NCBI GenBank assembly: GCA_000827495.1
Contig: KN817608.1
Location: 29,582-68,347 of the forward strand
Length of the DNA stretch: 38,766 nt
Direction of reading: 5' to 3'
Origin: Hypholoma sublateritium FD-334 SS-4
Taxonomy: Eukaryota; Basidiomycota; Agaricomycetes; Agaricales; Strophariaceae
The position numbers were made by a program, and so were the translations under genes. The first letter of the stretch is position 1. Each line of letters begins with the position of its first letter. The notes beneath the pieces were generated by a model that saw nothing but the letters and a program-made list of their open reading frames with translations, searched no databases and was not told the DNA's origin. This document shows positions 20,837-31,865 of the stretch, piece after piece.

Positions 20837-21622
20837 CTACTCCGAAACCTCCAGCACATCCCACTCCTCCCCCTGCCAACTCACCCTCGCCCCATTGACC
20901 CACCGCCCGTCCGCAAGCGGCAGCAGCACCACCCCCGCCCGCCCCTCCCGCACCCCCGCACAGCGCGGCACGCGCCAGCCCAGCCCCCCGCCCCCGTTTC
21001 CCGCCCCATCAATCCACTCCGCGTACCACGCCCAGAACCCCCCATCCTCCCCGCGGCCAAGTGCCACCTCCCACGCCCCCACGCGCGCGCGCCACGTCGT
21101 GCGCGCCGCGTTCGCGACGAACAGCACGCCTCCACTGCCCGTGGGGCGCTCGCGCCAGACCTCTTCGTACGGCGCGACGCGCCCCGTCGCGGGGTTCACC
21201 ATCTCGCCGACCTCGAGCGTGTCGCCGTCCGGTAGTGGGGTGTTATACCCTGCGTCAACGACGCTGCGCGCGTCCTAAGTAGGCGCACGAATCAGGCGCG
21301 CGTGAGGCAGCAGGTAAGGGAATCCACTCACGAGCGTGCGCGAGTCAATATGATGCACGAACCGCACCCCGCCATCGCGCACTACCACCCAAAACCAATC
21401 AGCCTCTCCCCGCTGACCGATAACATATGACTTACACTCCTCTTTGACACCCGCAAACGCCCAATCAAGCACCCCCTCACCCGGCGCGTCCTTCAGGAAG
21501 CGCACATCGACGAACACGCCCGTGGCACCGCTTAGCACAAGCGTGTCCGTCGGCTCGCTGGCAGGCGCGGGCGGCCAGCGAATCGAGCGGCGCTCGGAGA
21601 CGGAGGCGGAGGTGTGTGGCAT
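20837..21622 (-). CDS. HRI1: HRI1 family protein
   Basis: Exons read from the right: 21622-21332, then 21274-20837, with a 57-bp intron (GTGAGT..TTAG). The start at 21622 (MPHTSASVSERRSIRWPP) gives about 242 residues; an upstream ATG at 21661 in the same frame is possible. Family marks are SIRWPP..EPTDTLVLSG, FVDVRFLK, LDWAFAG and HHIDSRTL in the first half, and EVGEMVNPATG with PYEEVWRE in the second, ending EWDVLEVSE. HRI1 of yeast is a soluble two-lobed protein of unclear biochemical function reported to bind Hrr25 and Sec72. A further 54-bp intron with GTAAGT, a branch-like CTGAT and GTAG can be placed inside exon 1 (about 21444-21391); it keeps the frame, so its use cannot be decided here. 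It lies tail-first beside the TIR element at 19143-20616. Confidence 0.8.
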
Positions 21623-21973
21623 GGCGTAGGCTAAGTGATCGTACTTAATGGTTAGGACCAAAACGCGATGGGTCGCCGATAAGATAACGCGATCGCTCTA
21701 CGAAATACTTACGAGGAGAACAAGGCACGCAAGGAGTGATCAAAGCTCTGGATTGCAAATTGCATATGGTACCATGTACAAGTAGACGAGGGACTGAGAT
21801 AAGAATGCATTCGAGTGTACGATAAAGAGAGATGACCGATGGACAGCAGACGGGCACAGTGAGTGAGTGAGGATGACGAGCGAAAAAAGCACAAGGTAAG
21901 AGAAAAAGGAGAGGAAGAGAAAACACACAGAAAACACACAGCAGCGCATCAGCAGCGGCACATCATAGGGCGC
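21623..21973. promoter_or_regulatory. Spacer between DEF1-like 3' end and HRI1 start
   Basis: 350 bp separating two genes on the minus strand. It must hold the HRI1 promoter and the 3' untranslated region of the DEF1-like gene. I see no clear TATA box or known operator; open frames here are short and low in complexity. Confidence 0.4.
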
Positions 21974-23277
21974 CTACTGCCAGTACCCCTGCTGCTGCCG
22001 CGGCTGGTACCCATAGAACCCCGGCTCGCTCCCGCCCTGCGGGTACCCCAGATGCGGGCCCTGGGCCTGGTGCTGCCCGGGCCCGCCGCCCACGCCGCCT
22101 GCACCCGCGCCCCCGCCCGCGCCGCCGCTCGCAAACCGGTTCCCATAGAACCCCTGCCCCTGCGGGCCCGCGCCCGCCGGCCCCTGCTGGGGCTGCTGCC
22201 CGCCCTGCCCGCCAGGACCCTGCTGCACAGGCGCGCCCCGTCCGCCGCCCGCCGCGCCGTCCTTCGCCGCATACGGCTTGTACGCCGCCTCGGGCGACGC
22301 ACCCGCGCGGCCGCCCGCGGGCCCCGCGCCGCCCGCGCCCTGCCCGAGGCCCATGAAGCCCTGCATCCCGCCTTGGACACCGCCCCCGACGCCGCCGCCG
22401 CCATAGAGCTGCTTCCCGTACTCGCCCGCGCCTTGCGCGAGGCCGAGGCTGTGCGCCGCCTGGTGCGCATGCGGCGCGTGGTGCGCGTAGTCGTCGTACA
22501 CGCCCTGCTGCTGGTACAGCCCCGCGTACGGGTTGCTCTGCGGCTGCCCGCCGCCCACTCCACCTCCAACACCTCCAACACCGCCAACGCCGACGCCGCC
22601 CGCAGGCGCCTTCGGCGCGGGGCCTGCGGCGCCGCCGGGCGCGCCGGGCGGGCCAGGCTGGAACATCGTCGGGTACTTGACGAACGGCTGGGGGACGTAG
22701 CCAGAGGAGTACGGCGAGCCGTAGTACTGGTTCTGCGGGTACGCGTGCGTGTAGTAGTACGGCACAGGCGGGGGGTACCCGCCCTGTGGGCCCTGCGCCG
22801 CGCCGCCGACGCCACCGGCCTGCGGCCCGCCCGCGCCCTGCTGCACGCCGCCGCCGTGTTGCTGCTGTTGCTGTTGTTGCTGCGCCGCCTGCGCGCTCGC
22901 GGGCGTCAGCGCACCCGCCGGCTGCTGCGCGCCACCCCCGGGCAGACCCTTGATCTCGTGCTCCCTCCCACCAAACGCCGACGGCTGGCTGTACTGCTCA
23001 TAGAAGCCCTGTCCCACCCATCAGCATAAAACACCAACGCAAACAACCCGCACTCACCCCTCTGCCCGTCTCGCCATACCCATAATCACTCGCGAACCCG
23101 CCGAGGTGCGACGCCTGCGCATGCGCGCCCTGCGCACCCAACTGGCCGAACGCGCCGTACGGGCTCTCCTGCGCCTGCGCCGCGGGCGGCGTCGGCGTGT
23201 GGAAGTACGGCGCGGCGGAGGCGCCCCCATCCCCGCGGAAGTAGCTCGAGTTCTGCTGCTGCTGCTGCACCGGCGTC

Positions 23278-23313
<36 letters not shown>

Positions 23314-25253
23314 GCGGCGGGGTCGATGTGCGTCGGCAGCCCGTGCTGCGTGTACGCGTGGTGCGCCGCGTGGTTCTGCTGCACCTGCTGCGGCAGATGC
23401 TGCAAGTGCTGCTGCTGCTGTGCTTGCTGTTGCGCCTGCTGTGCTTGCTGTTGTGCATGTTGCGCTTGCTGCTGTGCTTGCTGTTGTGCTTGTTGTTGTG
23501 CCTGCTGCTGAGCCTGCTGCTGCTGCTGCTGGATATGCGGCGGCTGGTGATGCGCCTGCTGGTGCGCAGGCGTGTTACTGCTCCCCAGCGCCTGTTGCTG
23601 CTGTTGTGCGTACTGCTGCAGCGGCGAGCTCGCGGGCTGCGAGATCGACGTCGGTATCGCCGCGTGGTGCGATTGCGGCAGCGCGAGCGTCTGCGCAGGC
23701 GATGCGGCCGACGGCTGCTGTTGCTGGGTCTGGAACACCGATGTCAGCGACGTCGACGCCGCGGGCGCGGTCGCAGGCGGCGGCGCGAGCGGCTCCGGCG
23801 CTTTGGGCGACTCGGCCTGCTCCACCACGGCCGGCTCGGGCGCCTCAGGCTCCGACCTACATCACCAAGAAAACCCATCAGCACCCCCACTTTTTCCTTT
23901 ACAAAAAAAGCAAAAACGACGCACTGCACAACCGACCCATCCAAGCTCAAGCTCCCAAACGTCATCCCCACCTTCTCCAGCCCCGTCCCGAACGAGAGCG
24001 GCATCGTCACCGGCTGGTCCGGGATCTTATACCGTGCCTGGCGGTGCACCTGCGCCTTGCCCAGCTTGGGCGACGGCGTCGCCGCGACCGCCGCGGCGAC
24101 GTGCGCCGGCGCCGCGGGTGCGGGGGCAGCGGCGGCGGCAGGCGCCTCGGTCTCCTTGGCGGGTGTCGGCGCCGGAGCGACCTCGATCACCTCGACCTCG
24201 ACGACCTCCTCGACGACGACGGGCGCGGGCTCGGGCTCCGCTTCTGCGGGCGCAGATGGGGGCCACGGCTCCGCGGCGACGACCTCCGCCTTCGCAGGGG
24301 GCTCGTCCCACGTGGGCGGCTCGGCGGTCGTCGGCGCCTCCCAGCCGCTCTCCAGCACCTCGACGGGCGGCTCTGGCTCCGGCTGGGCTTGTTGTTGTGC
24401 TTGCTGTTGTTGCTGTGCTTGTTGGGGCGGGTGTGTCGGGACAGGGGCAGGGGCAGGCGGGGGCGGCGCGGGCTTCTCATGCGGGCTGTGCACACACCCC
24501 ATCAGCAAGGCCCAATGCAGGAAGGCGGCCGACGTACCGTGCGATCTGCGCCCAGGACATCTTCGACGTCGCGGGCTTCGACGCGGGGACCTTCGCCCCG
24601 TGTGCATGGGCGGTCCCATTCGGCTCCTGTGGAGCAGGCGCCGGCGCCGCGGGGGCAATCGTCGCCGCCGCCGCGGGCGCGGCAACCGCAGCCGCCACCT
24701 CCTCCGTCCACGCCGCAGTGGCCGGCTCAGGCGCCTGCACCTCCTCCTTGTGTTCATGCACATGGCTCCCGTTCGCCGCGTGCCCATTCGTCGCCCTCGG
24801 CACGCCGCCGCGCCCCCTGCCCGCCGCCCCGCCCCGCGCAGGGCCGCCGCCGCGCCCCCCGCGGCCGCCACGTGCACCGCGGTCGGCGCCGCGGGGCGCA
24901 GGGGCGGGCTTCGTCGGTGCGGGCGCCTTTTTGTCCTTTTTGCGCGAGACCTCGCCCCAGGGCTCGACGGTGCCTGCGGACGTCAGGGTCAGGCATAGAG
25001 ACAGGGAGGGGGGACGCACCGTCGCTGATCTTGGTCGCGGCGAGCTGGACGTCGCCGGCGACTTCGCTGAGGAGGACAAGGAGGTCTAGGTGGGGGGATC
25101 AGCGACGCGGGGTGCAGGGCGGGCAAAGAGCAGACCGTCGTTGGACCAGGCGGGGAAGAGCTCCTGGAGGGTGCGCGCCTCTGCGCGGAACCTGGGCGTG
25201 TCCGGGGCGTCGTGTGCAGGCTGTGCGCGTATCGCGTGTTTGTACGAGGACAT
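21974..25253 (-). CDS. DEF1-like protein: CUE domain and long Gln/Pro/Gly-rich tail
   Basis: Six exons from the right: 25253-25136, 25085-25020, 24973-24538, 24485-23937, 23856-23058, 23008-21974 (introns 46-80 bp), total 3,003 bp or 1,000 residues. The N-terminus holds a CUE domain (ubiquitin binding): LQELFPAWSND in exon 1, then DLLVLLSEVAGDVQLAATK and ISDG in exon 2, followed by WGEVSRKKDKK. Next come an RGG-rich stretch, the conserved KMSWAQIAR/PHEKP joined across intron 3, and a TFGSLSLDG segment. Then follow long poly-Gln runs (CAG repeats around 23270-23310 and 23405-23550) and a Gly/Tyr/Gln-rich tail ending QQQGYWQ. This is the plan of DEF1, the RNA polymerase II degradation factor, which recruits a ubiquitin ligase to stalled polymerase. 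Donors GTCTGC and GTCGGT are unusual but restore the motifs exactly. DEF1 homology is inferred from architecture. Confidence 0.75.
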
Positions 25254-25386
25254 GGTGTGGTGGCGGAATGAGGAGAGTCGTATGCAGCCCGTGCATTTTG
25301 CTTGCCACCTAACACCCGGCGGGCTTTCAATTTTTCACGCCGTGGGAAATCAGACTCAATTGCTGTGCTACAACAAGTACGCTACG

Positions 25387-26024
25387 CTACTCGAGATTGG
25401 ACAGGATGTACAGCGCGGACAGGCCGAGGATGGCGCCGACGCCGACGACGACGACGGTGGGGCCGGTGGAGAGGACGGCGACGTAGGGGCCGTCCCAGCC
25501 CGGGGGGACGACGAGGGCGCTCTGGGCGGCGGGGACGGTGATGTTGTTCGCGGCGCAGGCCGCGGCGTAGGCTATTTATTGCTGGTTAGCAACGGTCAAA
25601 AGATGAGAGTCAAAGAGCGCACCACCGACGAGGACATTCGAGCCGGCGAGGGGGCTGGGGGACTTTACGTTCTGCCTGATGAGCTCGTTGAACATGCAGG
25701 TCTCGGTGTTGACGAAGGAGGTGACGGAGGCGGAGTTGCAGAGGCACTGGGGATCGTTGTTGCACGCGGTGAAAAGGCCCGTGGTCTCGGTGAGGTTGCT
25801 GCCGCACTGCAAGACTGTCAGAGATATTCCGTTAATTAGCGAGGAACGCACGGCAGTGGCCACCGGACTAGCGGGGATGGCGAGGATCTCCAGGGCCGTC
25901 ATACCGACATTATTAAAGGACACGCTGAACTGGGCCAGAGCTGCAGCACATGAGCGCCAATCAAAATGACTGCGCAAATCTCACCATGAGCAGCAAAGAA
26001 AGCGACAAAAAGAAGCGCGAACAT
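25387..26024 (-). CDS. Small secreted or membrane-anchored Cys-rich protein
   Basis: Four exons from the right: 26024-25985, 25940-25852, 25806-25626, 25571-25387 (introns 44, 45 and 54 bp), 164 residues. The N-terminus [17 protein letters not shown] is a signal peptide, probably cut after AHALAQ or nearby. The middle has six Cys: one near residue 44, [23 protein letters not shown] and [10 protein letters not shown]. The C-terminus, [20 protein letters not shown], is one membrane span ending LSNLE. The 45-bp intron at 25807-25851 keeps the frame; I place it because it has GTGCGT, CTAATTAAC and TTGCAG and brings Cys next to the glycosylation site NLT. Similar proteins occur in other agaricomycetes as hypothetical proteins. 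Likely surface-exposed. The gene follows the DEF1-like start by 133 bp and shares a promoter region with the SAP gene. Confidence 0.7.
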
Positions 26025-26187
26025 GTCTGCCAGAGACGGAAGAAGGAAGAAAGAAAGAATGCGTATCCCGTCGCCGGGCGGTGTATTTATCATGACTGAT
26101 GGCGACGACGAGTGGCAGGTCACGTGCGCACACGACAACAGAGCACAACAGACTTGCGTTCGTTTATCGCTCTCTGCTCCTTCCGCC
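26025..26187. promoter_or_regulatory. Divergent promoter between the Cys-rich gene and the SAP gene
   Basis: 163 bp separate two ATG codons pointing outward. It contains a perfect E-box CACGTG at 26121-26126 and a TATA-like GTATTTATC at about 26080. Both genes must be initiated from this interval, so the E-box could serve either; this is inference. Confidence 0.5.
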
Positions 26188-27361
26188 ATGGCCGTCTACT
26201 CCGGTGCCCTCCAGCCCAAGAAAAAGTCGGAGCTCCAGGAAATCGCTTCTGCTCTGCGCCTCAGCGACCAGGGCACAAAGGACGAGATCCAGGCCCGCAT
26301 CAAGAAACACCTCGATGCGCACCAGGACGACCTCGAGGACGACCCCACCTTCGCCGGCCTCCTGGGCCGCAGGAAGCGCAGCGTCCAGCCCACGTACGCG
26401 CGCCAATCTCTCTAAAAGTCTCTTCTAACACCCCGCAGCGGGCGCTTCGCGCCGGACGAGAAACCGCGCTCTGCGCGGCGCAGCGTGACGGCGCTGGACC
26501 CCGTCGTCGAGGCGACGCCCGTCCGAGACATGCGCGACATCTCCGTCTTCCTCAAGCACCCCTTCTCCCCCGCGCCCTCCCCGCGCCCCGCCGTCGACCT
26601 CGGCACCCCGAGCAGCCTCCCGCCGCTGCCGCCCAGCCCCGCGAAGAGCATCATCGCCGCCCTCCCCGCCGCCGCCGCCGCCTCCCAGGCGCAGCTCCAG
26701 CACACCTTCGCCGCCGCCCTCGCGTCTCTGCGCGTCGTACGCACCTCCTCTCCTTTCTCAACCCCCACTAACCACCGTACAGTTCCTCTCCAGCTCAACG
26801 AACATCTGGGCGCTCACCGCCGCCGGCGAGCTGCTCTACATCCTCGGCGCCGCCCTCCCCTGGCAGACCCTGCACATCGCCGTCGGGCCCGCAGTTCTCA
26901 CCCTCCCCTACCCGCCCCCCGCCGCCCTGCGCGCTCCCGCGCTCTACGCCGTCCTCCTGCACTGGGCGCTCCCCGCGCTCCTCCTCCCCGCCCTCCTCGG
27001 CTCGCTCATCTCGTTCAACCCCGCGCTCACCGCCTCTAACCTAACGCAGCTCGACCCGCTCACGGCCGCCATCACGCGCCTCGCCGGCGCGCTCGCGTAC
27101 CCGTTCGCCGCCGTCTCCACGCGCGCGGGCATCGTGCACCTCGACGTCCTCGGCGCGCAGTGGCGCGTCCTCGCCGCGTCCGTCGGGCTCGCCTTCGCCT
27201 TCGCAGAGGCCATCGGCGCCGCCCCGCAGGCCGCCGCGCGCTCCCTCGCCCACGAACAGCGCCGGCTACTCCTCTCCAGCGAGGACACCTCGCGCCAGGT
27301 CACCCCCGTGCGCCGCGCGCTCATGCCCATCTCCGCCGACGCCGACGACGAGGTCGACTAG
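26188..27361 (+). CDS. SAP-domain protein with several membrane spans
   Basis: Exons 26188-26393, 26439-26736 and 26783-27361 (introns 45 and 46 bp), 360 residues. The N-terminus carries a SAP-type helix-extended-loop-helix: [20 protein letters not shown] then [12 protein letters not shown] (about residues 11-45), a fold that binds DNA or chromatin. A Pro/Ala-rich linker with [18 protein letters not shown] follows. The third exon has hydrophobic segments: [38 protein letters not shown] and [19 protein letters not shown]. The tail is polar and ends [12 protein letters not shown]/HeH motif followed by membrane spans suggests an inner nuclear membrane protein, by analogy with Src1/Heh1, but I do not recognise the membrane part. 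The 3' third and the 3' UTR are duplicated at 31866-32382. Confidence 0.75.
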
Positions 27362-27820
27362 TCCCAATAATAATAACGATGTTGCTCGCTCTCCTGCTCT
27401 CCGTGTTATATGTGCCGTATCTACCCACGAAATGACGCCGTTCCCGCTGCTTGGTTTTCCTTTTTATTGCCTTCGTTTCGAGCCTTTGGCTGGGCCGTGT
27501 ACAGTATGTATCAATACGATATCCTGCCCACGCAGCCCTTGTACGCTATATGTATTATATGCTGCCTTGAAGTGTGAATGATCGGGCGTCGCTATGTACT
27601 TGAAGTCAGCCGTTTGTCGAGTTTATGCTTAAAGTAAGATTTGCGTTGCGAACACCCGGTGCATGACCAGATAAATGACATTCATCCATTCGACTTGATA
27701 CGATGATTCATTTGACCGAGACCTCAAAGGTTGAATGGTTGTCATTTATGTGTTTTTTACGAAGTGGATTATTTGATGTTATCCGGCCAGACAATTCAAT
27801 GGAGTTTCTTATTTCGAATA
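27362..27820. other. SAP gene 3' UTR and intergenic sequence
   Basis: The first ~190 bp after the stop (to about 27550) are repeated, diverged, at about 32174-32382, so they belong to the duplicated 3' end. The rest is AT-moderate with no gene. Confidence 0.5.
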
Positions 27821-27822
27821 TA

Positions 27823-28051
27823 CAGTCGCACTTGCCATAACCTATATATGAGATACCCCCATAACCACTAATATCCCATAGAAATTCCTGACACCGAGTC
27901 GAATCTCAGCAATATAATATTTCCTAGAGCCCCAAAGTAACAAGGCATTTTCAGGATCTATTATTAGTGCGCCTGACCTTCCCCCATATCCTGCCATAAC
28001 CCATAGCCTGGGACGTCCGCGGATCGCTATGGGTTATGGCAGGTGCGACTG
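27823..28051. mobile_element. 229-bp Tc1/mariner-type MITE
   Basis: The left end CAGTCGCACTTGCCATAACC and the reverse complement of the right end, CAGTCGCACCTGCCATAACC, differ at one base. TA lies outside each end (27821-27822 and 28052-28053), the Tc1/mariner target duplication. CAGTCG termini are common in fungal pogo/Fot-type elements. A second, perfect 17-bp inverted repeat (27991-28007 with 28026-28042, starting CTGCCATAACCC) nests a hairpin in the right half. No coding capacity. Confidence 0.85.
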
Positions 28052-29801
28052 TATTCCTGTCATATATATATGGTTGCGGTTGGGTTGCGCAAGCTGTGAT
28101 TGTTCGACGTTCAATGCTGATAAAGTCGATCAACCGTTGATGTCGATGATTAAGTACAGTCGATCAACTTACCGTCTGGATCGCACACCATGAACTGTTT
28201 AAATTTAGCGGATCTGGATACGCGAACTCCAGCTTTTCATACAAGTATGCTCACATTCCTGCGGTGTATAAATTACAAACATTACCAACATTTTTGGACG
28301 TCTATAAATTCATCCTCTGAAGCAGTGTCAGCGAACATTGCGCGCCCCCTTCCCACAGCACATCATATCTGGCTCTCATCAACTCTCATGTCGTGCACTG
28401 CACTTAGTGCGTGTGTGTGTGCCTTCTTGATTCGGGCCTAATTGACCACATGTCGAGGATCTTGTCGGCGAATTTGGGCAGGGCTGAGCTTTGGAATGCC
28501 GGCTGCACTCACGACCACCGCTCCGGCCTCTTACTGCACCCTACGTGTTGTAGTCTCCCGTAGTAGCCAGCCTATAAGTTCCGGGCCTTTTTTGTAGTTA
28601 GGGGAGGTCCTCCTCTGTATACATGTCGATCGCCCTTTATAAATTATATATATAAGGCGAGCACATGTATTTTTTGAAGATGGAACCTCCCGCGGACCCG
28701 CCTAGTGTTCCGGAACCCACGGGCATCTTCTCTTCTGTTTGTCTTCTCGTGAGGAGTCGTCGTCGTCGAGCTGTTAGTGTTCGGTCATTCTGAGACTCCT
28801 TTCGTCATTTCATGCTTCCCCACAGGTACACTAGATAGAGTCGGGACTAATCTTAGTTATTTCCCATGGAAAATGCCAACACTCTACAATCAGAATCGGA
28901 GCTGAGGAGTTAAGAGGCTTAAATAAACTGTTACTGCACAGTAGCGCAGCAAAATCTGGTGTTCGGGTGTCAGGGGATGTAATAATATCAGTGACCTGAC
29001 CTGGACTTCACGAATATAGAGAGCCAGCACCGGTCTAAGTGTGACTCACTCCACGAGAAGAAGTGTCTATAGCCCTACGTAGCGGCGGGCAAAAATAAAC
29101 AAATCAGATAAGAAAGCGGAAACGACATACTTGCTTCCCGACGATCATCTCGGCAGGATTAGCAACTAAGTATTGTCGTAAGGTACGGAATCCGCTGGGA
29201 TTCTGCGAAAATAAAAATATTGGCTGATTGTCATCTTCGAAATATGCTTCTGCATAGCCGGCAAGACAGAAGCAAAGGGTGTGAATAGAGGTGGATTGTC
29301 TAACTGGCCAGGGCTCTGAAGAAACTATAAGGCTGAGGGGAGAGCGGACACACTGAACTGCGGGTAGCGTTGAGTCCTAGTGATGTGCACACTCAGGCAT
29401 AAATTCTGTGAGAAGTTTTTGTGACTAAGCCCGAGCCCGTACTTCACTATCGACAATGAAAACGGCAGGCAAAGGCATAGTTCTTTTATTTTATTTGAGC
29501 TCTTCAAAGGTCTTCTGTATCTTGGTGTCATAAAGCCCCTGAGTCCCTGAAAATGTGCCAATTTGAGGTGTGTACATCATAGAGTGACGTGAACATATAT
29601 GGGACCCGAATCGAGCATCGAGTTCTGATATTGTTTCTACAAACAAGAAGGAACTTGGTAGAAAATGGTAATTTGCTGTGGTTTGTAAACTCTAGCCTTC
29701 TATAAAGGTTGCTCGTTGCTCAGCTTCCTCTGCGTATTACCAGTCGACTTGCCTGCAATTGTAATATCTGAAAATCCTATTATTCTTCTGTTACTTTGGC
29801 A
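28052..29801. other. Intergenic stretch of 1.75 kb without a recognisable gene
   Basis: Open frames are under 90 codons and lack motifs. Around 28546-28810 a TGTTGTAG start, an AT-rich core with TATATATAAGG, and pyrimidine-rich TCTTCTCTTCTGTTTGTCTTC resemble a solo LTR, but I found no matching end or target duplication. An imperfect inverted repeat (ACATGTCGATCGCC facing GGCGAGCACATGT, about 28622-28670) lies in it. The last ~100 bp include the promoter of the zinc-finger gene. Confidence 0.4.
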
Positions 29802-30668
29802 ATGTCCTCTTCGACAAAATTCTCTGCATCAAACCGACAACAAAATCAGCCATCTGCTAGTTTATTGGACGGCTTTTATCTTCCAATAAACTCAGAGAGT
29901 AGATACCTACAACTAGGTACCGACCCCCATGAGTACCCGTCCTTGGTAAATTTACTATTGATGTGTCGCCCGAACACCGAGCTCATATTCTCTTTTTATG
30001 TCAGAATCACTCGGGTTTTGTCAGCGATAGAGTTCCGTACAAATATTATGAACCTGTAAGGTCTCTACCAAATTCCATGTTTGGATTCTCATTTATTTTA
30101 CAGCGTGGCATGACTGCGCCTCACGGTGCTGCCCACAGTCCAATGTTTAACGGCGCAGACGTCCCATATCAGCCGGTGTGTATCTCAGTCAATCCACATC
30201 TATAATATCAGTTAAATCGCACTTCATAAGAATGACGAGGTCCATGGCCAGGCTATGGTCAATGATGCAAACCTATCCACCAACATTGCAGACACTTCGG
30301 AGCCGACAACTTTCAGCCTGGTCGCTCAGGCGGCTGATTTTCAATCTCCAGCGGCGATAATCCCTCCTCCAAGCTCAGGTGTCTCTCGTCTGCAAAGGGC
30401 CATTGAGCTGCGACGAAAGCGTCCTGCTAAATTCAATTGTCCTCACGTTGACTGCAATAAATCTTTCACCACAAAGTATCGACAGAACAGTAGGAATTAC
30501 TTCCTATCTATTTATATATATTATGTTGATTTGAGCGTCGCAGCACACTTTAATCGATTCCACGGCGATAATAAGGAGCGCTTCGCGTGTGAATACTGTA
30601 GATGCACTTTTGCATACAAAACAGACCTCGCGCGTCACAAAAAAACCTGCAGGCAGTATGATGCATGA
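29802..30668 (+). CDS. Two-zinc-finger protein (C2H2 and C2HC)
   Basis: Five exons: 29802-29945, 30005-30055, 30104-30175, 30231-30489 and 30544-30668 (introns 48-59 bp), 216 residues. The first three exons and exon 4 start in phase 0, and all joints keep the frame. The C-terminus holds two fingers. The first is FNCPHVDCNKSF with its His pair in THFNRFH, spacing C-x4-C-x12-H-x4-H. The second is FACEYCRCTFAYKTDLARH then KKTC, spacing C-x2-C-x12-H-x3-C. Removing the 54-bp intron inside finger 1 gives the ideal spacing, which supports that splice even though the unspliced frame is also open. The N-terminal part (SLLDGFYLPINSE, YKYYEP) is polar and unrecognised. Probably a nuclear DNA-binding protein; targets unknown. 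Confidence 0.7.
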
Positions 30669-31865
30669 GATTTCACCCCTCGATTCACCCAGGAGAAGAG
30701 ACAATATTATCTGCATTAATCTTGCAAATTTGGTCCATTAGTCTGGGACCGAATCATCGTGTTTTTTTTGCTCTTCGACGGCGTTTTACTCGATTTATTC
30801 TATTTCAAACGTATAAACTACCAGGTCACTTGTACAACTTTCAACCAGCTACATTATTCAGTATCACATGAACTTACGTACTTGCATAGCAATTATTACG
30901 GCCCAGATTCCAGAGCTCGCGAAATTGGATTGGTGTTCAGACACGCACACTGCACAACCACCGAGCGTCACCAGAACGAGCTTACTCGTGGTCGGAAGGC
31001 TATGCGTGTTGCAGAGCATTAGCAGTTATTAACAAATACTGTGGCGATAGGATCAAGCAGGATTAACCTCGGTGGTCGCGAGGTACTTATGTGCGGTCAA
31101 CCCCACAAGGCTAGAACTGTTATAAAAAAAAAACAGAAGCAACAGTATGGCGATAGAGGTGGGAAGTTCAATCCTCTGCGACAGTATTTCAGCCTTACAA
31201 GGCCCGAGGGGAGTGCAAAGGCAGTGCGGTAGTAAATTTCAGCCATTCCCTTGAAAGGGGTATTGTAGAGATATTGTAGAAAAAACGAGGGGGGATGGTT
31301 GTGATCTGTTCGCAGTTACAAATTTGGTCGAGGAGCCAGCGCTGTTGATTACCACCTCCTCCTTCTTCCACGTCGCCCGTCCCTCTGTGTATTGGGCGTC
31401 GGCTGCGCGTCGATTCGGAACACCACATAGAGGCGCGTTTTCGCTTCCACAATGCATGTGTCGGGGATGACTGACGCAAATATTCGACCGAAGGCGCACA
31501 GTGCGCGTGCGCGGGCCGGGCGGAGTGCGGAGTTTGGATCTGTCGAGGGGTGCTGGAGAAACGCACCGCCTTCTCATGCCGCGCCTTGACCAGTTCCTAG
31601 CTCGTGTCCTGCGCACGAATAAACCAGCGTCAACCAACCAATCGCCACCGCGTACGATCACAATACAATACCCTAACGGCGACGTTGTACACCGGGAGCG
31701 CCTACGAGCCCGCACTTGTGACGAACGGACCCGCGGACGGCGCGTGCGTCCTGAGCGGCGTGTTCGTCTAGACGATGGCGCCGTCACGTACCCGGCGCCG
31801 TGGATCTCGTTCCCCTCCAACCAAGTGTTCCCCCCTCCCATTGTCCGGCGTGTAGCACGGCCCTC
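30669..31865. other. Intergenic stretch of 1.2 kb, GC-richer in its second half
   Basis: 30669-31230 is AT-rich without a gene. From about 31240 both strands have open frames of up to 200 codons that are Arg/Pro-rich and mutually overlapping. One short stretch on the plus strand (about 31665-31760, reading TLTATLYTGSAYEPALV) looks like coding sequence but ends in a stop and has no start. It may be a fragment of a gene moved together with the duplicated SAP-gene end that follows. Confidence 0.4.

Noticed and set aside
21949..22815. 288-codon Arg/Ala-rich minus-strand frame
   Set aside because: Other frame of the DEF1-like last exon; composition artefact.
23269..23550. CRISPR-like or tandem array
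   Set aside because: The short repeats are CAG/CTG codon runs encoding poly-Gln in the DEF1-like gene.
23106..24998. 630-codon plus-strand frame (Arg/Leu-rich) and another of equal length at 23420-25312
   Set aside because: These are shadows of the DEF1-like gene on the minus strand: CAG repeats and GC-rich codons leave the opposite strand without stops.
28546..28810. Solo LTR
   Set aside because: The start and promoter-like words look right, but no CA end with a matching 5-bp duplication was found.
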